A stretch of DNA of 64,000 nt from Sesamum alatum (Eukaryota; Streptophyta; Magnoliopsida; Lamiales; Pedaliaceae), in the NCBI GenBank assembly GCA_034509735.1, contig JACGWO010000004.1, positions 23,727,395 to 23,791,394 on the forward strand, written 5' to 3'. This document shows, piece by piece, positions 43,712-56,817 of the stretch. Under the pieces are notes generated by a model that ran no database searches, was not told the DNA's origin, and saw only the letters and a program-made list of their open reading frames with translations. The first letter of the stretch is position 1. Every line of letters begins with the position of its first letter. The position numbers were made by a program, and so were the translations under genes.

Positions 43712-45928
43712 TGGACTTGGTCCATACAGACGTATGTGAACAACTAAGGACGCAGGCCCGAGGTAGGTTCTCCTACTTTATAACCTTCACCGATGATCAT
43801 TCACGGTATGGTTATGTATACCTGATGAGGTACAAGTCAGATGCTCTTGAGAGGTTTAAAGAATTCAGACGTGAAGTGGAGAACCAAACCAACTGCAAAA
43901 TTAAAGTCCTACGATCAGACCGAGGCGGAGAATACCTTGATACCGAGTTCTTAATTATCTAAAAGAAAATGGTATAATTTCAGAATGGACACCTCCCGGG
44001 ACACCACAGTTAAATGGTGTCACTGAAAGGAGGAATCGAACCCTGTTGGACATGGTTCGATCCATGATGAGTTAAGGGCTACGCATTGGAAACGGCAGCC
44101 AAGTTGTTAAATTTGGCACCAACCAGTGTATTGACCCAAATGCCATATGAAATATGACACGGCAAGCCTGCGTCCTACAACTACTTGAAAGTGTGGGGTA
44201 GCCCCGCATACGCAAAGAGGTTAGTGGGAGATTAGCTAGAATCCATGTCTAGCTTATGCAGGTTCGTTGGATACCCTAAAGAAACTGCAATTTATTACTT
44301 TTATGACCCCTTGGAACAAAAGGTGTTTGTTTCAAGGAACGCAGTATTCTTGGAACAAGGCTTTCCAGATGATATCCAACCAAATGAACTAATCCTTGAG
44401 GAATCAAGTTATGGAAATCAGTCATCAGAGGTAGCCGCGGATTCCTCACTTAGAGGATTCATGATAGATACCCGAAGAGCTGACCAACCTCGAGAAGTCC
44501 AGCATGCTAGGCATGAAGGACAGCCTCAGGAAAGGCCAGCCCCGGTACCTGAACTGCCAGCTCTTATACAGTCAGTGCCCACAGTCACCACTGACGTTCC
44601 CGTTCTCCGTAGGTCAACTAGAGAGTCCAGACCTCCAGTGAGATATGGCTTTCTAAATGTGACCGGTCTACTGGATAACGATCCTAAGACATACGGAGAA
44701 GCAGTGTCTGACATCGACTCCAGGAAATGGCTTGAGGCCATGAAAACCGAAATGGACTCCATGAGCGAGAACCAAGTCTGACTATGAGATATGGCAGATG
44801 GACGTGAAAACGGCCTTCCTCAATAGTTTCATTGGGGAAGAGATCTATATGGATCAGCCAGAGGATTTCACGGTCACTGGAATTTGACCTTTGTGTACAC
44901 AAGAAGGTCAGTGGGAGCTCTATAGTGTTCCTAGTGCTTTATGTGGATGACATTCTACTCATAGGTAATGATGTTAAAATGTTGGGTGACACAAAAGCAT
45001 GGTTATCGACCCAGTTTTCCATGAAGGATTTGGGTGAAGCCTCCTACATCCTAGGCATCCAGATTGTCAGGTACAGATCTAAAAGGATGTTAGGGCTCAG
45101 CCAAAACTCGTATATGGAGAAAGTCCTAAAGAGATATCGAATGGACAACTCTAAACGAGAATTCCTTCCCATGCGGCATGGGATCAAGTTATCCAAGAAA
45201 CAGTCCCCGCACACTGATGAGGAACTTGAAAGGATGAAAGTCATCCCCTATTCTTCTGCCGTAGGTAGCATCCAATATGCGGTCCACTGCACTAGGCCTG
45301 ACATTGCTTACGCTTTGAGTGTAACAAGCAAATATCAGTCTTGTGTAGGAGAGGAACATTGGAATGCAGTTAAGGGCATCCTTAAGTACCTGAGGAGGAC
45401 TAAGGAAATGTTCTTAGTCTATGGTAATGGAGAACTGATCCTGGAAGGCTTTAGCGACGCTAGCTTCCAGTCTGATGACGATGATGCCAAGTCTCAATCG
45501 GGTTATGTATTCAGGCTCAATGGAGGAGTAGTGGCTTGGAAAAGTTCCAAGCAAGCAACCACTACTGATTCCACCACTGAGGCCAAATACATAGCAGCTT
45601 CAGAAGCTGCCAAGGAAGCGGTTTGGATGAGAAACTACATCCAAGAGTTGGGTGTGGTGCCTAGCATCGCCGAGCCAGTTGTCATCTTTTTGTGATAACA
45701 ACGGAGCAATACCGCAAGCAAAGGAACCGAGATATCATCACCGTTTCAAACACATTATTAGACGCTACCATCTTCTCAGAGAAATGGTAGGAAGAGGTGA
45801 CATTCGGATGGACCGAGTCAACTCAGCAGACAACACAGCAGATCCGCTGACAAAGCCTATGTCGCAGAGCGCTCATACGCAACATCTTGAGAAGATGGGG
45901 ATTAGACATATGGGCGATTGGCTTTAAA
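43712..45928 (+). pseudogene. El-8 pol, second part (integrase to RNase H), deleted
   Basis: Takes up the integrase exactly where 33315 left it (DLVHTDVC). The integrase core has a frameshift near 43952, a small deletion near 44073, and stop codons near 44156 and 44235. 44245-44781 encodes the integrase C-terminus and RT start. About 217 bp of RT is then missing at 44779 and about 110 bp at 44882, compared with El-9. 44832-45695 keeps YVDDILLIG and the RNase H start. One extra T near 45690 shifts the final RNase H segment (45652-45927), which ends HMGDWL. Confidence 0.92.
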
Positions 45929-45932
45929 GGTC

Positions 45933-45943
45933 AAGTGGGAGAT
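45933..45943 (+). other. El-8 polypurine tract
   Basis: AAGTGGGAGAT just before the 3' LTR, identical to that of El-9. Confidence 0.85.
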
Positions 45944-47406
45944 TGTTAGAATAGGTGACCATGTAGCCAATCCTTGCAGGCGAAATGTAACCGATGTCTA
46001 GACAATTTCAAGGATTTGATAAATTATTAATGAACAAGAAGTGATATTCATTTGGCATTATTTTGTTTGTGTTCATTTTATCTTTTTTATATATCTGTTC
46101 ACTACACAAACAAAGCCCACAGACTGAAAACATATTTCGGGGACTGGGACTACGCTTGGAGGTAGGTCCATGAAATCAGTCTTGACGAATCAGTCCGGAA
46201 ATCTCCAACTCAAGGAATCTCGAAAATGGGTACCGAGATTCCCCTTGAGACTTGCATTAAGCATCTGCTGTCATATTTCATCGACGGGAGACGAAGGTCG
46301 TCTAAGCAGTGTTAGTGGATTAACCTGCTAGGGAGCAGCTGAGTTAGGTGACTCGCGGGAACCGTCTTACGGAGGACCTTGAGTAGGGTCGGCTAGGTGT
46401 GACGTGTGTTCCCGGTTCCAACAGTACAGGTCAAGTCCTTTGACTTGAGGAATTGTTGAGTTTACCTGTATATTATGGTTGTATATTAGATATGGTGAGA
46501 GATTGCTAAGAAGCACTTGAGTTGTCATAAGCCATGTCTAGTGCAGCTCCAGTGTACAGAGTGACAGTAGTTTCCAAGAAAGGATCTGTCTCCTGTCAAA
46601 AGGCATTGACAGTTGAGTCTCACAAATGCTCTGTGTTTTGTCCCTAAAATCTGTGGCCACAGTAACTGAACAGAAGCAAAGGTTTCCCTTGCGCCGTTTA
46701 GTAAAGGACAGACCGACACTTAGGTCCAAAATGGATACTTGTATTTTTCGTGCCCTAGACCCTAAGTGGTGAGACCGTAGGCGGAAGGAAAACTGTACTG
46801 TTAGAGCCTAAATGTTCATCCCCTCAAATTCACCTAGTCTCTAGTGCCATGGACCGTTGCTAGACGGCCACCCATGGTAACGGGCGGATTCTAGGAATCT
46901 GACCAAGTCTAGCTGAAAGGTGAACCTAAAGAGTGACACAGAATCTGCAAACATAAAGTATTTAATTTATAATTAAATATTTGGAGAAATGGAATGATTA
47001 AATTAGATTTAATCGGGTCCGTAATTTTCTTGGAAAGAATTAATTCCTTTTATTGGATAACAGGGATTTATCTAATAAATTAGATTTATTAGAAAATTAA
47101 TTTAATGTGCCTAGAATAAATATTTACATTTATTATATTTATATATTGCCCTTGGAATATTTATATAGGTTTTAAATATTCCATTAAATTAAATTAATGG
47201 TTAAGATTAAAAGAGAAGATGGATGGCTAGGATTAATTTGACTAGGTCAAATTACTACTTTGACTAGGACTTTAACTAGGTCAAAATCCTAGTCAAACTA
47301 GTCTTCTAGAGTTGGAGTTTGAAGAGGATTAAACTCCTCCTCTATAAATACTCGTAGTCCTTCACCTTTAGAGAGATGATGAAACTTCAACACACACACA
47401 CACACA

Positions 47407-47448
<42 letters not shown>

Positions 47449-47968
47449 CTGTCCTCTCTCGTCCGCCCTATCTCTCCTTTTCTCTCCAAGAAAATACTCC
47501 TTGTTCTTTTTGTGTTAACAATTGAACATAAGGAGGATTAATCCCGTTAAACAATAACGTGTGATTAATCCGTCCTCTTCAAATAAAATACTTGTTCGTT
47601 CGCTAGCACGACGTACAACATACGAGGGCGGATTCCGTGTCACAATTTAGAGGATCTCACATACGAGATATTGGAGCAAATGAGGGAACAACGAGAGTAT
47701 CGGTTAGAAGAGGAAAACAACGAATCGGTAGGTCTCTTTTACGTTTTCATCCTCTTCTATTTTTTAATCCTATGGCCTCCATGATTGCATGTTTGTTTTA
47801 ATTCATGAGATACACCAAACACCCGGGAACTTGAAGGGTACACCCCTTGAACGTGTTTTAATTTTTATACGAATAATGCATGTTTAAATTTTGCAATTTA
47901 TATTTATACCGCGCTTCCGCATTCGCGCTATTTCACGGGACAATGCACACGCCTATCCCAGGCTTCCA
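45944..47968 (+). repeat. El-8 3' LTR
   Basis: TGTTAGAATAGG...CAGGCTTCCA, 2025 bp. It pairs with the remnant 5' LTR (32267-32710), sharing the unusual ending cacgcctatcccaggctt. It is followed at once by minus-strand GC-rich leader of El-10, so the two sequences face each other. Confidence 0.92.
47390..47445. repeat. (CA)n(CT)n microsatellite in El-8 3' LTR
   Basis: About 10 CA units followed by about 17 CT units (47410-47444). The same tract exists in shorter form in all LTRs of this family, downstream of the TATA box. Confidence 0.9.
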
Positions 47969-48331
47969 CATGCGCGCGCGCCCGGCCACTCGCCTGCGCC
48001 TGTCGCCCGGCCGCGCCATCCGGCAGGCCTGACTGCGCGCAGGCTCCTCTGCCTGCGCGCGTCCGCCTCGCCTGAGCGCACAGCCGCGCGCGGTCAGCCA
48101 CCAGCAGGCCGCGTGCTGCGCTTCTCTGTTTCATTCGATTTTTGCCCCCCGTTTCCCAAGAAAAACAGAAAATACCAACATACCAAGAATCATACGAATT
48201 GAAAGCAAGAAAAACGACATGCTTTAACGATAAAGGTATCAAGAAATAATTAAAACATGCCAAACACGTATTCATGGTTAAAATGCATACAAAACCTTAG
48301 GCCTATACACTGAACCAGGCTCTGATACCAC
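47969..48331 (-). other. El-10 leader remnant with GC island and primer site
   Basis: Minus-strand leader. The GC island at 47969-48121 contains a perfect 10-bp stem GCGCGCAGGC (48035-48044) / GCCTGCGCGC (48051-48060), loop AGAGGA in element sense. Primer site TGGTATCAGAGCC at 48318-48330. The rest of El-10 lies beyond El-8. Confidence 0.86.
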
Positions 48332-50244
48332 TGAAAGCCTGTGATAGGCGTGTGGATCGTCCCGGGAATAGCGCGAACGCGGAAGCGCGGTATAAATTTG
48401 AATTATGAAAGTTTAAACATGCATAATACGTATCAAATTAAAACACGTTCAAGGAGTGTGCCCTTGAAGTTCCCGAGTGTGTGGTGTATCTCATGAATTA
48501 ATAACATACATGCAATGATGGAGGCCATAGGATTTGTAAAATAAAAGAGGACGAAAACGTAAATAGAGACCTACCGGTTCGTCGTTTTCCTCTTCTAACC
48601 CGTACTCGCGTTGTTCCCCGATTTGCTCCAAGACCTCGTATGTGAGATCCTCTAAATCGTGACACGCAATCCGCCCACATATCTTGTACTTCGTGCTAGC
48701 AAACGAACAAGTATTTTGGAGAGGATGGATCAATCACACGTTATTATTTAACGGGATTAATCCTCCTTTTGTTCATTTGTTAACACAAAAGAACAAGAAG
48801 TAATTTCTTAGAGAGAGAGAGAGGAGACAGGCGTTGAGGGTTCATCATCCTTCTAAAGGTGAAGGGCTAGGAGTATATATAGAGAAGGAGGTTTAATCCT
48901 CTTCAAACTCCAACTCTAGAAGACTAATTTGACTAGGATTTTGACCTAGTCAAATTAATCGTAGCCATCCATCTCTCCTTTTAATCTCAACCATTAATTT
49001 AATTTAATAGAATATTTAAAACCTATTTAAATATTCCAAGGGCAATAAATAAATATAATAAATATAAATATTTATTCTGGGCCCATTAAATTAATTTTTC
49101 TAATAAATCTCATTTATTAGATAAATCCCTTTTATCTAATAAAAGGAATTAATTCTTTCCAAGAAAATTAAGGACCGGATTAAATCCAATTTAATCATTC
49201 CATTTCTCAAAATATTTTATTCTAAATTAAATACTTTATGTGTGTGGATTGTGTATGACTCTTTAGGTTCACCTTCAGCTAGACTTGGTCTGATTCCTAG
49301 AATCCACCCGCTACCACAGGTGGCCATCTAGCAATGGTCAATGACACTAGAGACTAGGTGAATTTAAGGGGATGAACATTTAGGCTCTAACAGTACACTT
49401 GTCCTTCCGTCTACGGTCTCACTACTTAGGGTCTAGGGCACGGAAAATGCAGGTACCCATTTTGGACCTAAGTGTCGGTCTATCCTTTACTAAACGCCTC
49501 AAGGGAAACCTTCCCTTCTGTTCAGTTACTGTGGCCACAGATTTTAGGGACAAGATACTGAGCATTTGTGAGACTCAACTGTGAACACCTTTGACAGGAG
49601 ACAGATCCTTTCTTGGAGACTACTGTCACTCTGTACACCAGAGCTGCACTAGACATAGCTTATGACTACTCAAGTGCTTCTTGGCAATCTCTCACCATAT
49701 CTAAGATACAGCCCTGATATACAGGTAAACTCAGCAGTTCCTCAAGTCAAAGGACTTGACCTGTACTGTTGGAACCGGAACACACGTCATACCTAACCGA
49801 CTCTACTCAAGATCCTCCGTAAGACGGTTCCCACGAGTCACCTCAGTCAGCTGCTCCCCAGCAGGCTAACCCATTAACACTGCTTAGACGACCTTCTTCA
49901 CCCGTGAAATACGACAACAGATGCTTAGTGCAAGTCTCAAGGGGAATCTCGGTACCCATTTTCGAAATTCTTTAGCTTGGAGATTTCCGGACTGATTCGG
50001 CGAGACTGATCTCATGGACCTACCTCCAAGCGTAGTCCCAGTCCCCGAAGTATGTTTTCAGTCCGTGGGCTTTGTTTGCATAGTGAACAGATATGTATAA
50101 AGCGGATAAAGTGAACACAAACAAAGTAAATGCCAAATGAATTTCACTTCTTATTCATTAATAATTTATCAAATCCTTGAAATTGTTTAGACACAGGTTA
50201 CATTTCGCCTGCCAAGATTGGCTACATGGTCACCTATTCTAACA
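48332..50244 (-). repeat. El-10 5' LTR
   Basis: Begins tgaaagcctgtgatagg and ends cacctattctaaca, 1913 bp. It is inserted in the GC island of El-11; right flank cacag would be its target site. The LTR end carries the same cctatcccaggcttt signature (in reverse) as El-8, so the two belong to one sub-family. Confidence 0.9.
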
Positions 50245-50495
50245 CACAGCGCACGCGGTCAGCCACCGGCTGGCCGCGTGCTGCGTTTTCTCCGTTTCGT
50301 TCAATTTTGCCCCCGTTTCCCAAGAAAAACAGAAAATACCAACAGCACCAAAAATCATACGAAATTGAAAGCAAGAAAACGACATGCTTTACGATAAAAT
50401 ATCAAGAAATAACTAAAACATGCCAAACATGTTTTTCATGCTTAAAACGCACACAAAACTCTAGGCCTATACACCGAACCGGGCTCTAATACCAC
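50245..50495 (-). other. El-11 leader remnant with GC-rich stub and primer site
   Basis: Starts inside a GC-rich segment (50245-50290, gcgcacgcggtcagccacc) interrupted by El-10 and continues to the primer site TGGTATTAGAGCCC at 50481-50494, which has one C to T change. Confidence 0.86.
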
Positions 50496-52483
50496 TGAAA
50501 GCCTTGGGTAGGGGTGTGGATAGTCCCGGGAATAGCGTGAATGCAGAAGCGCGGTATAATTTAAATTACAAAATTTAAACATGCATAACAAATATTATAA
50601 ATAAACTCGTTCAAGGAATGTGCCCTTGAAATTCCCAGATGTTCGGTGTATCTCATGAATTATAAACATGCATAAGAATCATGGAGGCCATAGGATTGTA
50701 AAATAGAGAAGACGAAAAATATTAATGGAAACCTACCGATTCGTCGTTTTCCCCTTCTAACCGGTACTCGCGTTGTTCCCCGATTTTCTCCAAGATCTCG
50801 TATGGGAGACCCTCTAATTCGTGACACGCAATCCGCCCACGTATCTTGAACTTCGTGCTACCGAACGAACAAGTATATTTGGAGAGGACGGATTGATCAA
50901 ACGTTATTAGTTTAACGAGATCAATCCTCCTTTGTTCAATTGTTGAAAACAAAAGAACAACAAACAATTTTCTTGGAGAGAGAAGAGAGAGGCTGACGCG
51001 AGAGAGGAGAGAGCACACGTGAGTTTGTGTGTGTTAGTGTGTTTCAAGATTAATCATCCTCCACAAGTGCAGGGCTAGGAATATATAGAGAGGAGGAATC
51101 CATTCCTCTTCAAACTCCAACTCTTTAGAAGACTAATTTAACTCGGATTTTGACCTAGTCAAAGTCCTAGTCAAAGTAGCTCTTTGATTTGGTCAAACAA
51201 ATCCTAGCCATCCATCTCTCCTTTTAATCTGAACCATTAATTTAATTTAATGGAATATTAAAATCCTATTTAAATATTCCAAGGGCAATAAATAAATATA
51301 TTAAATATAAATATTTATTCCAAGCCCACTAAATTAATTTTTTAATAAATCTAATTTATTAGATAAATCCCTTTTATCTAATAAAATGAATTAATTCTTC
51401 CCAAGTAAATAAGGACCCGATTAAATCCAATTTAAATCGCTCCATTTTCTCCAAATATTTAAATCTAAATCAAATACTTTAATGTGTGCGGATTGTGTGT
51501 GACTCTTTAGGTTCACCTTCAGTTAGACTTGGTTAGATTCCTAGAATTCGCCCGTTACCATGGGTGGCCATCTAGCAACGGTCCATGGCACTAGAGACTA
51601 GGTGAATATACGGGGATGAAGATGCAGGTACATCTGTCCTTCCGTCTACGGTCTCACCACTTAGGGTTTAGGGCACGGAAAATGCAGGTACCCATTTTGG
51701 ACCTAAGTGTCGGTTTGTCCTTTACTAAACGCCGCAAAGGAAACCTTCCCTTCTGTTCAGTTACTGTGGCCACAGATTTTAGGTACAAGACACAGAGCAT
51801 TTGTGAGACTCAACTGTCAACACCTTTTGACAGGAGACAGATCCTTTCATGGAAACTACTGTCACTCTGTACACCGGAGCTGCACTAGATATGGCTTATG
51901 ACTACTCAAGTACTTCTTGGAAATCTCTCACCATATCTAAGATACAGCCCTGATATACAGGTGAACTCAGCAGTTCCTCAAGTTAAAGGACTTGACCTGT
52001 ACTGTTGGAACCAAGAACACACGTCATACCTAACCGATCCTATTCAAGGTCCTCCGTAAGACGGTTCCCGTGAGTCACCTCAGTCAGCTGCTCCTTAGCA
52101 GGCTAACCCACTAACACTGCTTAGACGACCTTCGTCACCGGTCGATGAAATACGACAGCAGATTGTTAGTGCAAGTCTCAAGGGAATTCTCGGTACCCAC
52201 TTTCGAGATTCCTTGACTTGGAGATTTCCGGACTGATTCGTCGGAACTGATTTCATGGACCTACCTCCAAGCGTAGTCCCAGTCCCCAAAATGTGTTTTC
52301 AGTCCGTGGGCTTTTTTTGCGTAGTGAACAAATATATAAAGCAGATAAAGTGAACGCAAACAAAGTGAATGCCAAATGAATTTCACTTCTTATTCAGTAA
52401 TGATTTATTAAAACCTCGAAATTGTTCAGACATAGGTTACAATTTGCCTACCAAGATTGGCTATATTGTCACCTATTCTAACA
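50496..52483 (-). repeat. El-11 5' LTR
   Basis: tgaaagccttggg...cacctattctaaca, 1988 bp. Inserted into the reverse transcriptase region of El-12; right flank agttt would be its target site. Confidence 0.92.
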
Positions 52484-53096
52484 AGTTTTCGATCTTGAAT
52501 CTCTTCAAGACTTTCTCAATGGACGAGGACTGGGCAATTCCTAACATCCTTCTGGATCTATCCCTGTAGATCTTAATGCCAAGGATGTAGGATTCCTTGT
52601 CCATATCCTTCATGGAGAATTGCGTTGACAACAAAGCTTTAGTGGTACTCAACATCTTAGCATCATTCCCAATGAGCTAGATGTCATCCACGTAAAGCAC
52701 AAGAAATGCAACCGAGCTCCCACTGATCTTCTTGTATATACGAGGATCGAACTCGTTCTTGATGAAATCATATCCCCGTATGACTTCATCAAAACGTATG
52801 TTCCAGCTTCGGGAAGCTTGTTTGAGGCCATAGATGGACTTTTGGAGATGCCAGACCTTCTGCTCTTCTCCAACAGTTGTGAAACCTTTCGGCTGATCCA
52901 TATAGATCTCTTCCTCTACGAAACCATTGAGAAAGGCCATTTTCACGTCCATCTACCATTGCTACAGAGTAGGTTTCCTCAAAGTCGACCCTGAGTCGCT
53001 GAGTGTAACCCTTCGCCTCAAGCCTGGCTTTGAAGGTTGTAACCTCCCCGTCAGCTCCAAGCTTACATTTGTAGACCTATTTACACCCTATGGGTT
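52484..53096 (-). pseudogene. El-12 reverse transcriptase fragment
   Basis: 52677-52952 encodes MDVKMAFLNGFVEEEIYMDQ through LVLYVDDI, so the YVDD catalytic motif is intact, but the next codon is TAG. 52484-52655 continues with STQFSMKDMDKESYILGIK up to the El-11 boundary. The RT amino-terminal part (52953-53096) is frameshifted. Confidence 0.9.
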
Positions 53097-54297
53097 TTAC
53101 CCTTTTGGGTGGGTCCAAACCTTGTTTGTACCCATCGAGTCCATCTCGGATTTCATGGCCTCAATCCATTTATCCAAATTGATGTCTGACATTGCTTCTC
53201 CGTACGTCTTTGGATCATTATCCAATTGATCGGTCAGGCCCAGAAATCCATACGTATCAGGTGCATGGGATACTCTATCCGACCTACGGAGGACTGGAAC
53301 ATTATTAGTGGGAACTACCGGTTCAGATGTCACTGCCGCCTCATGGGGTACCTCATTTGATTCCTCAAGGAGTACCTCATCGCGTCGACTATCCGATGGA
53401 AAACCCTTTTTCAAAAGCACTGCATTTCGCGAGAGAAAAACCTTTTGCTCGGAGGGATCATAGAAATAATACCCCGTAGTTTCTTTCGGATAGCCAATGA
53501 ACCCGCGTAAACTAGACCTCGAGTCCAGTTTATCTCCCACTAATCTCTTGACATATGCGCGGCAACCCCACACTTTCAAGTATTTGTAGGAGGCAGACTT
53601 GCCATGCCATATCTCATATGGCATCTGGGATATCTTCTTAGATGGCGCCAAGTTCAAAAGTTTGGCTGCCGTCTCAAGAGTGTATCCCCAAAAGGATAAG
53701 GGGAGTTCGGTAAAACTCATTATGGATCGGACCATGTCCAACAAGGTCCGATTCCTCCTTTCAGACACACCATTAAGCTGTGGTGTTCCAGGAGGGGTCC
53801 ATTGAGAGAGAATCCCATTCTCTTTTAGATAATCAGTAAACTCACCAATTAAATGCTCTCCACCTCGGTCCGACCAAAGGGCTTTGATCTTTCGACCGGT
53901 TTGGTTCTCTACTTCAAGTTTGTATTCCTTAAACCTTCCAAAGGCTTCAGACTTGTACCTCATCAGGTAAACATAACCATACCGTGAGTGATCATTGGTA
54001 AAGGTTATGAAGTACGTGTACCCACCTCTAGCCTGAGTATTTAGTGGGCCACAGATATCTGTACGGATCAAATCGAACAGACCGTTGGCTAGCGTACTTT
54101 GTCCAACAAAGCGTTTCTTGGTCATTTTCCCTTCAGATAGGATTCGCAGGTCGGTAGGTTGTCCAAATCGTCTATTTCTAGACTCTTTGAGTCCACCAAC
54201 CTTCTTATCCTATCTTTAGAAATATGATCTAACCTCGCATGCCATATGTATGCGTTATTGTGATCATCACGTTTACGTTTATGTTCCGCAATCATAA
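53097..54297 (-). pseudogene. El-12 integrase and pre-integrase region
   Basis: One open frame, 53097-54125, holds the complete integrase core. DD35E triad present (RTDICGPL, SDRGGEH, SERRNR with exact 35-residue spacing), with the C-terminal region and RT start. A frame break near 54125 separates it from the zinc region (54122-54290: IWHARLDHISKDRIRRLVDS, then CESY where El-9 has CESC). The coding region continues on the other side of sLTR-3 at 56288. Confidence 0.9.
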
Positions 54298-56287
54298 TCT
54301 TAGAACAGGTGACCATGTAGCCAATCTTGGCAGGCAAAATGTAACCTATGTCTAGACAATTTCAGTGTTTGATAAACTATTAATGAATAAAGAAGTGAAA
54401 TTCATTTGGCATTACTTTGTTCGCGTTCACTTTATCTGCTTTATATCTATCTGTTCACTACGCAAACAAAGCCCACGGACTGAAAACCTATTTTGGGGAC
54501 TGGGACTACGCTTGGAGGTAGGTCCATGAAATCAGTCCGAAAATCTCCAAGTGAGTGAATCTCGAAAATGGGTACCGAGATTCCTCTTGAGACTTGCACT
54601 AAGCATCTGCTGTCGTATTTCATAGACGGGGGACGAAGGTCGTCTAAGCAGTGTTAGTGGGTTAGCCTGCTAGGAAGCAGCTGACTGAGGTGACTCGCGG
54701 GAACCGTCTTACGGAGGACCCTGAGTAGGGTCGGCTAGGTACGACGTGTGTTCCCGGTTCCAACGGTACAGGTCAAGTCCTTTGACGTGAGGAACTGCTG
54801 AGTTACCTGTATATCAGGTCTATATCTTAGATATGGTGAGAGATTGCCAAGAAGCACTTGAGTAGTCATAAGCCATGTCTAGTACAACTCTGGTGTACAA
54901 AGTGACTGTAATTTCCAAGAAATGATCTGTCTCCTATCAAAGGCATTGACAGTTGAGTCTCACGCATGCTCTGTGTCTTGTCCCTAAAATCTGTGGCCAC
55001 AGTAAATGAACAGAAGGGAAGGTTTCCCTTGCGGCGTTTAGTAAGGACAGACCGACACTTAGGTCCAAAATGGGTACCTGCATTTTTCGTGCCCTAGACC
55101 CTAAGTGGTGAGACCGCAGACAGAAGGACGAGTGTACTGTTAGAGCCTAAATGTTTATCCCGAATATTGACCTAGTCTCTAGTGTCATGGACCATTGCTA
55201 GATGGCCCACCCATGGTAACGGACGGATTCTAGGAATCCGACCAAGTCTAGCTGAAATGTGAACCTAAAGAGTCACACACAATCCACACACACTAACTAT
55301 TTAATTTAGAATCAAATATTGGAGAAAAGGAATGATTAAATTGGATTTAATCGGGTCCTTTATTTTCTTGGAGAATGAATTCCTTTTATTTGATAAAAGG
55401 GATTAATCTAATAAATTAGATTTATTAGAAAATTAATTTAATGGGCCTAGAATAAATATTTATATTTATTATATTTATTTATTTATTTGGCCTTTGGAAT
55501 ATTTAAATGGAATATTTAAATAGGTTTTAAATATTCCATTAAATTAAATTAATTGAATGGTTGAGATGGAAAGGGAGAGATGGATGGCTAGGACTAATTT
55601 GACTAGGTCAAATACTACTTTGACTAGGACTTTGACTATGGTCAAAATCCTAGTCAAAATAGTCTTCTTTAGAGTTGGAGTTTAAAGAGGATTAAACTCT
55701 TCCTCTATAAATAGTCCTAGCACCTCACTATTTGAAGGATGATGAAACTCAACACACACAACGCACACATAATTTCGGCCTCTCTCCCTCTCCCCTGCTC
55801 GTCCGCCCTCTCTCTTTCTTTGCAAGAAAATAATACTTGTTCTTTTGTTCTTGGAAAAACAGAACTTAGGAGAATTAATACTGTTAATCTATAACGTGTT
55901 ATTAATTCATCCTCTCCAAAATAATACTTGTTCGTTCGCTAGCACGACGTGCAAGAAACGTGGGTGGATTGCGTGTTACTGTTTGGAGAGTCTCACATAC
56001 GAGACTTGGAGCAAATCGGGGAACAACGCGAGTACCGGTTAGAAGATGTAAACGACAATCGGTAGTTTTCGATTTAATTTCTCGTTTCTCCTTATTTTTA
56101 ATCCTATGGCCTCCATGATTTGTTTATACTTTTAATTCATAAGATACACCAAACGCCCGGGAACTTCAAGGGTACACCCCTTGAACGTGTTGTTTTATTT
56201 AATTAAAGCATGTTTAAATTTTTTATTTTAATTTTATACCGCGCTTCCGCATTTGCGCTATTTCCCAGGACGATCCACAATCTTTGA
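54298..56287 (+). repeat. sLTR-3: solo LTR in El-12 pol, with TC...GA ends
   Basis: Starts TCTTAGAACAGG and ends AATCTTTGA, 1990 bp, where all relatives have TG...CA. The flanks share CATAA (54293-54297, 56288-56292), the expected 5-bp duplication, extendable to CATAATC. It is opposite in orientation to its host. Confidence 0.9.
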
Positions 56288-56817
56288 CATAATCCAATTA
56301 GACTGTTGAAGTATGTACAGACCATTTACCAATGTACCAAGCGGATGAGAAATACAATATTTAATAATGAAAAAGCCATTTTTATTGATGGTAAATGAAA
56401 ATCCCTCCTTATCAAGGAACGGATAGAAACAATGTTTTTAATCATGCTAGGTACATAGAAACAGTCGTTCAGTACAATCCTAACATAACTACTAATGGCT
56501 AACTCCATTGATCCTACGGCTTCCGCAGCAACGGCCTTGCCATCGCGTAGCCTCAGGATCATCTCATCCTTGGTTAGTCTTCTACTTCTTTGCAGTGCCT
56601 GCAAATCATTGCAGATGTGAGCACCACACCCGGTATCCAATACCCATAAAGCAGAATTAGTTATCATGTTTACTTCAACCACAAACATACCTGGGTTGGA
56701 GAGGAGTTGTGGGCACTCCCTCTTCGAATGCCCATTCCCTTGGCAATGCATGCAGACATCAATTTGCCTTGGACCGCTGAGAACCACGAGCCTTCCCTTT
56801 CCCTTTACCCGGTCCAT
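56288..56817 (-). pseudogene. El-12 CCHC knuckle and protease
   Basis: CCHC motif CMHCQGNGHSKREC (C-x2-C-x4-H-x4-C), then aspartic protease with DTG in LDTGCGAHICNDL, followed by the linker to the pre-integrase region. A frame break near 56395 changes the linker. The last codons before the insertion (LYILQQSN, out of frame) join the El-12 sequence left of sLTR-3. Confidence 0.9.

Larger units (their letters stand above)
32267..47968 (+). mobile_element. El-8: Ty1/copia element split by El-9
   Basis: Outer element made of 32267-33315 and 43712-47968. It has both LTR ends, a primer site and a polypurine tract, but large internal deletions: leader-gag-protease, about 217 bp of reverse transcriptase, and about 110 bp more. 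It is non-autonomous and lies in the GC-rich leader island of minus-strand El-10. Confidence 0.88.

Noticed and set aside
46525..46729. Recurring 60-90 codon frames (LLNAARETFPSVQLLWPQILG type) also at 4354, 21606, 49399 and 51616
   Set aside because: They are the same LTR segment around the CTGTGGCCACAG palindrome in different copies. Repeated occurrence reflects the LTR, not a gene family.
47298..47489. Glu/Arg and Cys/Val repeat protein
   Set aside because: Translation of the (CA)n(CT)n microsatellite in an LTR.
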